DNA of 64,000 bases from an uncultured Collinsella sp. (GTDB lineage Bacteria; Actinomycetota; Coriobacteriia; Coriobacteriales; Coriobacteriaceae): positions 16,738 to 80,737 of the forward strand of contig CABUSV010000011.1 in NCBI GenBank assembly GCA_902494345.1, written 5' to 3'. The translations under genes were made by a program, and so were the position numbers. This document shows positions 17,634 to 26,656 of the stretch, one piece after another. The notes under the pieces are model-generated. The model was not told the DNA's origin and ran no database searches. It was given only the letters and a program-made list of their open reading frames with translations. Within the stretch, counting starts at the first letter, position 1, and every line of letters starts with the position of its first letter.

Positions 17634-19025
17634 CTACACCGTTAGCGGCGCCGGCTCATGCGGCTCGCCGTTCAACTCAACGATGACCTGCGTTCCCATG
17701 CCCTCCTGTGACTTCACGCGCATGCCAGAATCTTCTCCGTAAAAGAAATGGATGCGCTGAAGCACGTTGAAGAGCGCCAGGCCGCAACCTCGCTTGACGG
17801 AGCCATCGGCGGTAATGCTCTCGGGCTCCTCTCGGCGATGCTGCTCAAACAGATGCGCGCAGACGTCTTCGCTCATCCCGATGCCGTCATCTTCGACGAT
17901 GATCTCCAAGCCGTCATCGGTCTCAAAAGCCCTAACACGAATAGAAAGCGGCTCGATCTCGCGCTGCGCATGCTTGATGCAGTTTTCGAGCAACGGCTGC
18001 AAGATAAATGGCGGTACCAGGCTGTCGCGCACCTCAAAGTCGATATCGACCGAAACGCGCAGACGGCCGTCGCCATACCGGGCCTGCATAAGATTGATAT
18101 AACGAGTGCCCTGTTCCACCTCGTGCTTGAGCGTGGTGAGCGTATCGGAGTCAGAAAGCGTCTGACGATAGTAGTTGGAAAAGTCGATCAGCAACGATCG
18201 TGCCTTGTCGGGCTCGGTTCGAACGAGCGACACGATCGTGCTAATGGTATTGAATAGAAAATGCGGGTCGACCTGCGACTGCAGGGCGCGAAGCTCAACG
18301 CGGGCCGTAAGCTCGTCCTGGCGCTCGAGCTCAAAGCTGGCAAGCTGCGTGGAAATGAGGTCGGCAAAGCCCGAGGCCAACGCCGTCTGGCGCATATCGA
18401 TGCTGCTCAGGCGGGGATAGTACAGCTCGAGCGTACCCACGCAATGCCCGCGCACGGTAAGCGGCGCGACAATGCCGGCTCGCAAACGGGGAAAATAGCC
18501 GCCCGTCTCATAGGAGGCGTCACGCGAAAATACACTCTGCTCGCCGGACTCGATCACGTTGAGCGTGGTCTTGAGCACGACCGGGGTGCCGGCAGGGCAT
18601 TTTGCCGAGTCCTCGCCCCAGCTTGCCAGCACCTGCTTGCCGTCGGTAAAGCAGATGGCAGAGGCAATGGTCTCGGACAGGATGATTTTCGAGGCGCCCA
18701 GGGCCGCTTCGGGCGTAAGGCCGCGCGACGTGTAGGCGAATATTTTTGATGCGATGGCGAGCGTACGGTCGGTTGCGCTCGACGTGAGGTCGTCGGGGAC
18801 CACAAAGACATACGAGAAGAAGAAGCACAGCATGACCAGGCCGGCAATAACGACAACGCCTGGAACGGGATTGGGATTATCGGTTAAATCCCAGATAAGC
18901 AGCAGGATAAGCGCCGGAACGACAATACCGAGCAGGATGGCCTGGACCACATGCTGGGCCGTACGAAAGACCTTGGTAGAGTTGTAGCTCTTGCCCAGAA
19001 TCAGCCTGTTTAAATCCACCGTCAT
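17634..19025 (-). CDS. LytS-like sensor histidine kinase (second system)
   Basis: 463 aa. Two membrane segments lie near residues 25-75, then a GAF-like region and the LytS-type kinase with 'QSQVDPHFLFNTISTI', N box 'QPLLENCIKHAQ' and G box 'VEDDGIGM'. The ribosome site AGAGGGG abuts the ATG at 19025; a GTG two codons later (19019) has better spacing and may be the true start. A hairpin lies just upstream in the leader. It is a paralog of the kinase at 11.8-13.1 kb. The signal is unknown. Confidence 0.9.
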   Translation of the reverse strand: MTVDLNRLILGKSYNSTKVFRTAQHVVQAILLGIVVPALILLLIWDLTDNPNPVPGVVVIAGLVMLCFFFSYVFVVPDDLTSSATDRTLAIASKIFAYTSRGLTPEAALGASKIILSETIASAICFTDGKQVLASWGEDSAKCPAGTPVVLKTTLNVIESGEQSVFSRDASYETGGYFPRLRAGIVAPLTVRGHCVGTLELYYPRLSSIDMRQTALASGFADLISTQLASFELERQDELTARVELRALQSQVDPHFLFNTISTIVSLVRTEPDKARSLLIDFSNYYRQTLSDSDTLTTLKHEVEQGTRYINLMQARYGDGRLRVSVDIDFEVRDSLVPPFILQPLLENCIKHAQREIEPLSIRVRAFETDDGLEIIVEDDGIGMSEDVCAHLFEQHRREEPESITADGSVKRGCGLALFNVLQRIHFFYGEDSGMRVKSQEGMGTQVIVELNGEPHEPAPLTV

Positions 19026-19056
19026 CCCCTCTTGTCCGTGGCACCGATAGCAATAA

Positions 19057-19079
19057 AGAGGGCCGCAAGCGACCCTCTC
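19057..19079 (-). terminator. Hairpin between the amidohydrolase and second LytS genes
   Basis: The minus-strand arms AGAGGGTCGC and GCGGCCCTCT are followed by TTATT. It could terminate the amidohydrolase operon or be a leader hairpin for the LytS gene, only about 30 nt downstream. Confidence 0.5.
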
Positions 19080-19136
19080 CATTGCATTATGCAATCAAAA
19101 ACTGTGTTTTACATCCAGCCATCGACAAACGGTATC

Positions 19137-20414
19137 TTAGGCGCTGTATTTGTTGGCCTCGCCAAAGGTGCCAGCCTCGACGATCCAGCCGTCCTTCATG
19201 ATGACGTCCATGTTGTCGGTGTTGAGCACGTGGATGTCGGCGGCGACGTCACCGTTGACGACCAGCAGGTCGGCGCACTTGCCGGCCTCGATGGAACCGG
19301 TCTCGTCCTCGATGTGGCACATCTTGGCACCGTTGAGGGTGGCGCAGGTGATGGTCTCGACCGGGGTGAAGCCGATCTTGTCGACGAACTCGTACATCTC
19401 CTCGATGGAGCAGGTGCCGTACGGGGTGACGAAGGAGAAGGAGTCGGAGCCGATCGTCATGACGACGCCGCGCTTCTTGGCCTCGCGCAGGCAGTCGTAG
19501 TTGCGCTGCAGCTCTTTCTCAACCAGGGTGCCCTCGTACTTGTCGTGCAGCTCGGGGACGTAGACGGGTGGATAGGTGGCGTACCAGGTGGGCAGGAAGG
19601 CGATCGTCGGGGTGAAGAAGGTGCCCTGCTCGGCCATGAGGTCCATGGTGCGCTCATCGATATCGAAACCGTGAATCAGCTGCTCGCAGCCAAAGCGGAC
19701 GGAATCGTAGGCAGCGGCGTGGTTGTTGTAGCAGTGGCTCCACACGGGGATGCCGACCATCTTTGCCTCTTCGACCACGGCCTGGATCTCCTCGGAGCAA
19801 TAGTGCTGGTCGCGACCGGAGTCCCAGCGCCAGATGCCGCCACCGGTAGCCCAGATCTTGATGGCATCGGGGTTCTCGCGCAGGCGACGACGGACGGCCT
19901 TGCGCAGATCCCAAGGACCGTCGACCTGGTCGCCCCAGGGGTGGGATTCCTTGTTGAGCTCCTGGGTGCAGTGGTGGGAGTCACCGTGACCGGCAACGCG
20001 ACAGAAGCCGAGGCCGGTGGCCAGAACGCGCGGGCCCTTAAAGACGCCCTTGTCGATGCAGTCACGGATCTGGATACCAAAGCGGCCGATCTCGCAGACG
20101 GTGGTGAGACCGTGGGTGAGGCAGTCGTAGGCCTGCTTGACGGCGACGGCCTGCTTCTCGAGGAGCGGCTGCATGACCCAATCGGTGTCATCGTCGGTCA
20201 GGTTGCCCGAGAAGTGCAGGTGGGTGTCGATCAGGCCGGGAAGGACAGTCTTGCCGGCGGCGTCGATGACCTCAACGCCCTCGGGAAGGTCCTGCATAGC
20301 GCCGGCGTACTCGATCTTGCCGTTGTCGTCGACGAGAACGAGGGAGTTCTCGACCGGCTCGGCACCGGTACCGTCGATGAGCTTGCCGCCAACGATTGCA
20401 TACTGAGTGGACAT
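19137..20414 (-). CDS. Metal-dependent amidohydrolase
   Basis: 425 aa. It is an imidazolonepropionase/prolidase-like member of the amidohydrolase superfamily. The HxH metal motif is in 'LPGLIDTHLHF', a probable carboxylated Lys in 'AIKIWATGGG', further His in 'SHCYNNH' and 'LIHGFDI', and the catalytic Asp in 'TIGSDSF'. The start is the ATG at 20414, with AGGAGG. Codon use is strongly biased, suggesting high expression. It lies 131 nt downstream of an APC permease and is probably co-transcribed with it, so the permease likely imports the substrate (a cyclic amide or peptide-like compound is a guess). Confidence 0.85.
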   Translation of the reverse strand: MSTQYAIVGGKLIDGTGAEPVENSLVLVDDNGKIEYAGAMQDLPEGVEVIDAAGKTVLPGLIDTHLHFSGNLTDDDTDWVMQPLLEKQAVAVKQAYDCLTHGLTTVCEIGRFGIQIRDCIDKGVFKGPRVLATGLGFCRVAGHGDSHHCTQELNKESHPWGDQVDGPWDLRKAVRRRLRENPDAIKIWATGGGIWRWDSGRDQHYCSEEIQAVVEEAKMVGIPVWSHCYNNHAAAYDSVRFGCEQLIHGFDIDERTMDLMAEQGTFFTPTIAFLPTWYATYPPVYVPELHDKYEGTLVEKELQRNYDCLREAKKRGVVMTIGSDSFSFVTPYGTCSIEEMYEFVDKIGFTPVETITCATLNGAKMCHIEDETGSIEAGKCADLLVVNGDVAADIHVLNTDNMDVIMKDGWIVEAGTFGEANKYSA

Positions 20415-20497
20415 GGTTCCTCCTTATGGATCCATATAGTGGGCGAGGCCGTGTTGGGTTAAGGCCTCACAAAGCTACCCAAGTGGTGCCGGGTTCG

Positions 20498-20524
20498 GTG
20501 CGCGGGAGAAAGGATTCCGCGCAC
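20498..20524 (-). other. Hairpin in the permease-amidohydrolase gap
   Basis: The arms GTGCGCGG and CCGCGCAC enclose 11 nt, without a T-tract. It may be an RNA processing or stability element that tunes relative expression of the two genes. Confidence 0.4.
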
Positions 20525-20545
20525 CCGATCCGCCCCGGCTAGGCG

Positions 20546-21997
20546 TTACTTTTTGCGGGAATTGGTGAAAGCCATGAGGGCCAGGCCAATAGCCAACCAG
20601 CCGATCACGATGCTCCACTCCACCATGTTGAGGGAGGCGGGAGAGAACGGAATCACGAGCAAGCCGATGATGATGGCGCAGGCGGCGATAGCGAGGCCGA
20701 TGCCAAACTTGCCGCCGGGCACCTCGTAGGGACGAGGCAGGTCGGGCTCGGTGAAGCGCATACGCAGGCAGGCGAGGGCGACCATGCCGCAGGAGAAGAT
20801 GAAGGCGAGAGCCGACACGTTGGTCAGAGGAATGAGCATGTTCTTACCCAGGAACGGACCGATGACGGTGATGACGCCCAGAACGACACAGGCGAGCTTG
20901 GGAGCGCCGGACTTGGGGTCGACCTCGGCGAACTTCTCGGGCAGCTGGCCCTTGCGGCCCATGGCGAGCATGATGCGGCTCGTGGCGCCGTAGAAGGAGT
21001 TCATCGGACCCATGGGTCCAAGCGTGGCGATGACGAGCATGGCCAGGTACAGAAGCATATTGATGCCCTTGAGGCAGGCAAGCGCGGGAACCGGGCTCTT
21101 AACAAACTCATGCCAGTCGAGGATGGTGCCGAACGAGTAGATGCAGACCATGTAGAAGCCGCCGGCGGCCAGCAGGGCCAGGGAGATGATCTTTCCGAAC
21201 TTATTCCAGTTGAGGCCCTCGGCCGCCTCCTCAGCCTGCTGAGGAATGGTGTCGAAACCGGCGTAGAAGAACGGGGTCAGAACCAGGACCGACACGATGC
21301 CGGCGAACAGGCTGGTGCTCTCGGTAGCGGCCTTGCCGCCGCCAGCACCGGCGACCTGGGAGAACACGGGCATGGCGTTGTCCGGCGAGCCGGTGAACAG
21401 CGAGACGCCCATGGCGAGCAGCATGCCGCAGAGCAGGGCCTTGGTCAGGAAGGCCTGGAGCTTGGCGGCCGAGCTGGCGCCGCGGAAGTTGAGGAAGATG
21501 ACGTAGACTGCAAAGCCGAGCGCGATTAGCGTCGGGAACAGGTAAACGTCGGCGCCCAAGATGGTGTAGAGCTTGACGGCGCGCAGCCACTCAAGGCCGG
21601 GCAGGCTGCCGAACATCTCGGACACGAGGGTCGAAATGGCGATGGCTTCCCACGGGCACAGGATGCCGTTGCCCAGGGCCAAAAGCCATCCGGTGATGTA
21701 GCTCAGCGTACGGCCAAAGCTACGGTCGACATACTCGACGATGCCGCCCGAGATGGGGATGGCAGCCGTGAGCTCACCGAAAACAGCTCCGACGGGCACG
21801 AGGAAGATTGCACCCAAGAGGAATGCGATCATAGCGGGAACGGGACCGCCGCCCACGACCATCCAGTCGCCGACCTGCAGAACCCAACCGGTGCCGATGA
21901 TGGCACCGAAACCGATGGTGAAGAAGTTCCAGAGCGAAAGCGTTTTCTTCATGCCGCCGTTACCCTCGACTGCAACTTCTGCGTTCTTGTCCGCCAT
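20546..21997 (-). CDS. APC-family amino acid/amine permease
   Basis: 483 aa with about 12 membrane segments. The N-terminal 'SLWNFFTIGFGAIIGTGWV' is the APC helix-1 unwound region that binds the substrate's amino and carboxyl groups, and 'YATSRIMLAMGRKGQLP'-like text in the middle ('GATSRIMLAMGRKGQLP') is the usual loop. The start is the ATG at 21997, with a strong AGGAGGGG. It heads the operon with the amidohydrolase. Codon bias suggests high expression. The specificity is not readable from the sequence. Confidence 0.9.
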   Translation of the reverse strand: MADKNAEVAVEGNGGMKKTLSLWNFFTIGFGAIIGTGWVLQVGDWMVVGGGPVPAMIAFLLGAIFLVPVGAVFGELTAAIPISGGIVEYVDRSFGRTLSYITGWLLALGNGILCPWEAIAISTLVSEMFGSLPGLEWLRAVKLYTILGADVYLFPTLIALGFAVYVIFLNFRGASSAAKLQAFLTKALLCGMLLAMGVSLFTGSPDNAMPVFSQVAGAGGGKAATESTSLFAGIVSVLVLTPFFYAGFDTIPQQAEEAAEGLNWNKFGKIISLALLAAGGFYMVCIYSFGTILDWHEFVKSPVPALACLKGINMLLYLAMLVIATLGPMGPMNSFYGATSRIMLAMGRKGQLPEKFAEVDPKSGAPKLACVVLGVITVIGPFLGKNMLIPLTNVSALAFIFSCGMVALACLRMRFTEPDLPRPYEVPGGKFGIGLAIAACAIIIGLLVIPFSPASLNMVEWSIVIGWLAIGLALMAFTNSRKK

Positions 21998-22353
21998 TGT
22001 TCCCCTCCTTTCCTTTTTGACGCCTCTTTGGCGTCACCCCTTACGCGGTCTGTTTTGCCGCGCGCTTTTGTTTCGTGGCTTTAAGATACGGCCTTGGCGC
22101 AGCATGGCCGCTTGTGGCTCGACCGAAGGCAGAACTGCAAAACGAGCGGCGCCGTTTTTGGGACGAACGGCACGGTTTGCCGTTCATTGTTGCCGCCCGA
22201 CGGGCGCACGCTCATCGGACGCATATAGAGATGTTTTGAAGCAGTGTGTTTTGCGCCTTTCGTACCGTTTACCGAGCTTTTGACGCGCAGACCCATTTGT
22301 TACACATCTTTTTTGTAGGATAGACAGGCTATACATGAGACAAGGCGGTACGA
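21998..22353. other. Divergent intergenic region
   Basis: About 356 bp between the permease and the C39-type peptidase genes, which diverge. It holds two small hairpins: GACGCC-TCTTT-GGCGTC at 22019-22035, and AACGGCA/TGCCGTT near 22163-22181. Promoters for both genes should lie here, but I see none that fits well. No gene is evident. Confidence 0.4.
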
Positions 22354-23388
22354 ATGGCATACGGATACAACGACGGCGATCAACGGCGACAAAGCGTTCG
22401 CCTTGCTGGCCGCACCACGCCGACGCCCAGAAGCGCCACGAGCAGCAATCCGCAACGCCCTCAAGAGCAACCCAGGACTTCGTCTCGGCAGCAGACAAGC
22501 AGAACACGGCAGAGTGGCCGTCCGAGCACGGACACAAGCGCGCAGCAAGATAGCCGCTTGGGCGCGCGCACTCGACAGCGTCAGGCCGAGGTTCCGCAAC
22601 TGAGCCACAACGGCGCACGTCAGCCCGGCATCCATATCAGCCGCTTCTTTTCGCATCCCCAAGGCGGACGCGACGGCAAGCCTTACCGCTCGACATCGTA
22701 CGTGAATGCCCCCGCCCTGCCGGCTCGTCGACTTTGCCTCGCACTGTGCTCGATCCTCACCTGTCTGGCCTTTGTGCTTATGAGCTCCTGTATGTCCCAC
22801 GGCTCGGCCGGTCTCGAGCCCACCGCCGAGGAAAAGCTGCTCAAGGCCCCCGTCGCGCCCGGTTATTCTTTCGCCTTTTCGACCCCGCGCTCGCAATGGC
22901 AAGCCGGAACGATGCCCCATATCTATCAGATCGACCCTGCGTGGTCGGAGCTGCCTTACGCCGGCGGCACCATCCGCCAAAATGCCTGTGGGCCCACGTG
23001 CCTTACCATGGTCTATATCTTTAAGACGGGACGCACCGATATGACCCCCGTCGATATGTGCGCGCTTTCCGAGGCGGGCAATTACGCCCCCACCGGTGCA
23101 ACCGAATGGTCGTTTATGACGAGCGGCGCGTGGCAGTTGGGACTTAACGGAACGGAGCTCCATGACGATCGCGACTCGATGACTCAGGCGCTGCGTTCGG
23201 GAGCGCCCGTCATCGCCGCCGTTCGACCGGGCACCTTTACCAACGTGGGCCACTACATCGTGCTTTACGGTATTGACGACGCCGACCAGATTGAAGTCTT
23301 CGATCCCAACTCGGCCAGCCGCAGCGCCCGCCGTTGGGGCGTCGTAGAGGTCCTTAACGAAGTCGAAGCCATGTGGGCCTACTACTAG
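22354..23388 (+). CDS. Membrane-anchored C39-like cysteine peptidase
   Basis: 344 aa. The first ~120 residues are disordered and rich in Arg, Gln, Ser and Thr. A single membrane segment follows (about 124-145, 'CLALCSILTCLAFVLMSS'), then an extracellular peptidase_C39-like domain with catalytic Cys in 'NACGPTCLTMVYI', His in 'VGHYIVLYGI' and Asp in 'VFDPNSAS'. The predicted role is cleavage of peptide or isopeptide bonds outside the cell; it is not fused to an ABC exporter. A Cys after the hydrophobic run could be lipidated, but the lipobox is poor. It is the only plus-strand gene between 1 and 31 kb. Confidence 0.8.
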   Translation: MAYGYNDGDQRRQSVRLAGRTTPTPRSATSSNPQRPQEQPRTSSRQQTSRTRQSGRPSTDTSAQQDSRLGARTRQRQAEVPQLSHNGARQPGIHISRFFSHPQGGRDGKPYRSTSYVNAPALPARRLCLALCSILTCLAFVLMSSCMSHGSAGLEPTAEEKLLKAPVAPGYSFAFSTPRSQWQAGTMPHIYQIDPAWSELPYAGGTIRQNACGPTCLTMVYIFKTGRTDMTPVDMCALSEAGNYAPTGATEWSFMTSGAWQLGLNGTELHDDRDSMTQALRSGAPVIAAVRPGTFTNVGHYIVLYGIDDADQIEVFDPNSASRSARRWGVVEVLNEVEAMWAYY

Positions 23389-23389
23389 T

Positions 23390-23443
23390 CATTGGGCACT
23401 CATTGGGGACAGACTTAAATGAGTGGTCGTCGGGGACAGTCTT
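23390..23443 (+). repeat. Composite intergenic repeat, block A, left copy
   Basis: This 54-nt block, starting 1 nt after the peptidase stop codon, matches 29505-29558 in the same orientation with only a few mismatches. It contains TTGGGGACAGACTTAAATGA. Such TTGGGGAC-type units resemble REP sequences of RAYT transposases, by general similarity only. Confidence 0.7.
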
Positions 23444-23478
23444 ACGGACGCCGGCCGAGAGCAGACGAAAAGGGCCAT

Positions 23479-23680
23479 CCCGAACTGCTTGGAACTGCCA
23501 GCACGGAAAGCGCATCCTGCTTTGGGGCCCAATAGCGGGGTGCGCTTTCCGTTAGCGGCCCGTTTGGGAAACTAGGGACCGCTTTTCGACAATAATCCGG
23601 GATGCATTTTCCGATTGAGGGCCTCAAGGGAAACCGCACCCCATGTTGGACGCTCATTCTGGGATGTGCTTTCCGCAGTT
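23479..23680. repeat. Degenerate array with 62-bp spacing
   Basis: The motif GGRTGYRYTTTCCG occurs at 23541, 23603 and 23665 (position of its central T), exactly 62 bp apart, and once inverted at about 23504. Flanking text is only partly conserved between units. A related motif, GGGATGCGCCTTCC, occurs near 29487. Confidence 0.5.
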
Positions 23681-23694
23681 GATCGATGCGGCCT

Positions 23695-23749
23695 TTAAGG
23701 ACTGTCCCAAGCTGCCGGCAGGAAAGGAACGTCCCCAAGTGCCGGGTTT
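23695..23749 (+). repeat. Composite intergenic repeat, block B, left copy
   Basis: This 55-bp block, beginning TTAAGGACTGTCCCAAGCTG, is nearly identical to 29595-29649 in the same orientation. It holds two alternating GTCCC...CCGGCA units. A shorter relative is at 37017-37062. Confidence 0.75.
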
Positions 23750-23792
23750 CCGCAGCCCGCAATGCTCCTCATGAACAGCCGCCTCAATAACA

Positions 23793-23826
23793 AAAGCCCC
23801 CGCGGCCGAAGCGGACCGCGGGGGCA
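23793..23826 (-). terminator. Terminator of the cellobiose-type PTS operon
   Basis: The minus-strand stem GCCCCCGCGG / CCGCGGGGGC has a short inner bulge and is followed by TTTTG. It lies just after the GH1 stop. Confidence 0.85.
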
Positions 23827-23841
23827 ACAGACCTGCAAGAG

Positions 23842-25296
23842 TTAACTCAAGTCCTCGCCATTTGATGCAATGACCTTTTGGTACCAGCAGAAGCTGTCCT
23901 TTCGGTAGCGATCGAACGTGCCTTTGCCCATATCATCGGCATCGACATAAACAAAGCCATAGCGCTTCTTCATCTGCCCCGTCGAGGCCGACACCAAATC
24001 GATACAGCCCCACGGCGTGTATCCCATCAGGTCAACACCGTCCTCGACAATTGCATCGCGCAGCGCAAGAATATGCCTTCGCAGGTAATCAATATGATAC
24101 GCATCGTGGACTTTGCCGTCTTCCAGCGCATCGAGTCCGCCCACACCGTTCTCGGCGATAAAGAGCGGAAGATGGTAACGATCGTGGTGGCCGGCAAGCG
24201 TCATGCGCAAACCCAGCGCATCGATCTGCCACTTCCAGGCAGTCTCTTTATCCTTGAGGTACGGATTGCGCAACGTCGGGAACACGTTGCCCTCCGCCTT
24301 CTCGGCGATCACCTGATCATCGGCGCACACCAAGCGCGAGCAATAGTACGAGAACGAGATGAAGTCGACCGTATGCTCTGCCAGATACTCCGTATCGCCC
24401 GGCTCAAAGGGCACGTGAACACCCTCTTTCTCGAGTGCACGCAGCTTCCAAGCAGGATAGGCGCCCGCAGCCATCACGTCTGTGTAGAAGTAGCGGCCGC
24501 GGTCCTCCTCATACGCAAGCCATACGTCCTCGGGCGCACAACGGTACGGATAGGTCGCACCGGCAGCGACCATGCAACCCACCTTGTTTGCGGGATCGAT
24601 CTTGTGCAGAATCTCGACAGCGCGAGCGCTCGCCATAAACATATGGTGCGAGAACGCCGCAGTCACGGCTGCACGGTCACGCTCATCCTCGAGCGTGACA
24701 CCCGCGTTGAGATAGGACAGCGCCACGCTGTTGATCTCGTTGAACGTAAGCCAATAACGCACGAGGCCCTGGTACGCGCGTCCGACGGTCTCGACGTAGT
24801 GCGCATACCGCTCGATCATCTCTCGGCTTTGCCAGCCACCATAGCGCTCGACCAGAGCCAACGGATAGTCGTAGTGCGACAGCGTCACAAGCGGCTCGAT
24901 TCCATGCTCGCGCAGCGCCTCGAATACCTGACGGTAAAACTCCAAGCCCTCGCCGTTGGGCTCGGCCTCCATCCCTGTGGGAAAAATACGGCTCCAGCAA
25001 ATTGAAAGACGCAGGCACTTAAAGCCCATCTCGGCAAAAAGCTCGACATCCTCGTGCCAATGATGGAAGAAGTCGTTGCCCCAGCGGCATGGATACAGCC
25101 TGTCCGGATCGTCCACGGGCTTTTGCCTGCCAAACATTACATCCCAGCGGTCGGAACCCTGTGGGATCAGGTCGGAGTGCGACATGCCGCGGCCGCCCTC
25201 GTTCCAGCCCCCTTCGGCCTGGTTGGCGGCGAGGGCACCACCCCACAAAAAGCCCTCGGGCATACCGGCGGCAGACGTTCTGTCAAAGTAACTCAT
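23842..25296 (-). CDS. 6-phospho-beta-glucosidase, GH1
   Basis: 484 aa. The acid/base Glu is in 'WLTFNEIN', the nucleophile in 'LFIAENGVGG', and the C-terminal 'MKKRYGFVYVDADD' matches phospho-beta-glucosidases of the BglA/AscB type. It hydrolyses the phosphorylated disaccharide imported by the adjacent PTS. The start is the ATG at 25296, 1 nt after the IIC stop; an ATG at 25308 overlapping IIC is possible. It is the last gene of the IIA-IIB-IIC-GH1 operon. The exact aglycone is unknown. Confidence 0.92.
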   Translation of the reverse strand: MSYFDRTSAAGMPEGFLWGGALAANQAEGGWNEGGRGMSHSDLIPQGSDRWDVMFGRQKPVDDPDRLYPCRWGNDFFHHWHEDVELFAEMGFKCLRLSICWSRIFPTGMEAEPNGEGLEFYRQVFEALREHGIEPLVTLSHYDYPLALVERYGGWQSREMIERYAHYVETVGRAYQGLVRYWLTFNEINSVALSYLNAGVTLEDERDRAAVTAAFSHHMFMASARAVEILHKIDPANKVGCMVAAGATYPYRCAPEDVWLAYEEDRGRYFYTDVMAAGAYPAWKLRALEKEGVHVPFEPGDTEYLAEHTVDFISFSYYCSRLVCADDQVIAEKAEGNVFPTLRNPYLKDKETAWKWQIDALGLRMTLAGHHDRYHLPLFIAENGVGGLDALEDGKVHDAYHIDYLRRHILALRDAIVEDGVDLMGYTPWGCIDLVSASTGQMKKRYGFVYVDADDMGKGTFDRYRKDSFCWYQKVIASNGEDLS

Positions 25297-25297
25297 G

Positions 25298-26647
25298 CTA
25301 CTCAGCATCCTCGGCAGAAGCTGCCGCGGCGTTCTCCTGCTCCTGAGCCAGGAGCTGGTTATCGTACACCTTAAAGAACGGGTACCAGACCACAGCCATG
25401 ACCACGATCAAAACGATCGTAAACACCCAGATGCGCGGGTCGAGGCACTGGACAAAGCCCTGAACGAAGATGGGGAACGTGCCGCTCACCAAGATGTAGA
25501 AGTTAGAGACAAGACCCAGTGAGACCGCACCCCAATACAGCAGGGCCGAGATCATGCCGCCTAGCACAAACGGAATCATGAGGATCGGGTTGAAGATGAT
25601 GGGCGCGCCGAAGATCGCGGGCTCGGAGATACGGAAGAAGCTCGGCACGATCGATGCCCTGCCAAATGCCTTGAGCTGCTGCGACTTTGCCCTAAACGCG
25701 CAGAGCGCCACAAAAGAGAACGTATTACCCGTGCCGCCGATGAGGTTGATGGCCAACGACATGAGCACCGGGTGGAACTCAAGCGGCTGCCCGGCAGCAT
25801 AGAGCGAGGCGTTGGCGGCAAAGGCGGCAAGCGAGACCGGGGCGGTGATGGGCGTTACGATCATGTTGCCGTGGACGCCAAAGCACCAAAACAGCAGCGT
25901 CATGAAGCAGATAAGCAGTGCGCCGGGCACAGAGTCAACTGCGACGGAAAGCGGGGCAGCGAGCAGCTTCTCGATAACCGAGGGGATGGACAGCGCGGGA
26001 TCGATCATCTGGATCAGCAGGTTGCCGCCAAAGAAGATGAGGATGTTGGCGAGCATAGGTACGATGGCGCCAAAGGTTTCGGACAAAAACGGCGGCACGC
26101 CATCGGGCATCTTGATGGTGATACCCTTGGTCTGGCAGAAGCGCGTGACCTCGACGGAGACCAAGGCAACGATGATGGCGGTAAACAGGCCCTGCGCACC
26201 CAGATAGGTGCAGGGGACCGCCTGGAGCACGGACTCGTCAGCAAGCTGGTAGTAGGACGACGGCGCCGCGGCGATCAGGAACATCACCAGCGAGGTCATG
26301 CCGGCGTTAAGCTTGGGCATCTTGTAGGTGCCCGCCAGGTTATATGCGATTGCGAACGTCACGATCACCGACAGTATGCCCATCGTCATATTGAAGGGGA
26401 TGAGCAGCGTGAGCTTATTGGCCGTCGCAAAATCGAGCCAAGGGCCAAAGACGGACCAGAACCCGCCCTGCGCCACCAGGTCGGCCGTGACCGGCGGGTT
26501 GGCGAGGATCATAAAGACGGCAGATACCAAGATGAAGCTGATCGCGCTCATAAAGCCCTTTTGCATGGAGGCAAAGTGGCGCTCGGTGCCGCAGAAATTG
26601 GCGATAGGGGTCAGTTTTTCCTGAAGCAGGGTCATGAACTTCTCCAT
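25298..26647 (-). CDS. PTS lactose/cellobiose-family EIIC permease
   Basis: 449 aa with about 10 membrane segments. The start 'LLQEKLTPIANFCGTERHF' and 'LFWCFGVHGNMIVTPI' are characteristic of CelB-like EIIC proteins, the sugar-translocating subunit. A C-terminal Ala/Glu-rich tail follows the last membrane segment. The start is the ATG at 26647, with GGAGG 5 nt upstream. It lies 9 nt after EIIB. Confidence 0.93.
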   Translation of the reverse strand: MEKFMTLLQEKLTPIANFCGTERHFASMQKGFMSAISFILVSAVFMILANPPVTADLVAQGGFWSVFGPWLDFATANKLTLLIPFNMTMGILSVIVTFAIAYNLAGTYKMPKLNAGMTSLVMFLIAAAPSSYYQLADESVLQAVPCTYLGAQGLFTAIIVALVSVEVTRFCQTKGITIKMPDGVPPFLSETFGAIVPMLANILIFFGGNLLIQMIDPALSIPSVIEKLLAAPLSVAVDSVPGALLICFMTLLFWCFGVHGNMIVTPITAPVSLAAFAANASLYAAGQPLEFHPVLMSLAINLIGGTGNTFSFVALCAFRAKSQQLKAFGRASIVPSFFRISEPAIFGAPIIFNPILMIPFVLGGMISALLYWGAVSLGLVSNFYILVSGTFPIFVQGFVQCLDPRIWVFTIVLIVVMAVVWYPFFKVYDNQLLAQEQENAAAASAEDAE

Positions 26648-26656
26648 GGTTGCCTC

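Noticed and set aside
23442..23762. A 106-codon minus-strand frame
   Set aside because: It runs through the repeat blocks and has no ribosome site or recognisable domain.
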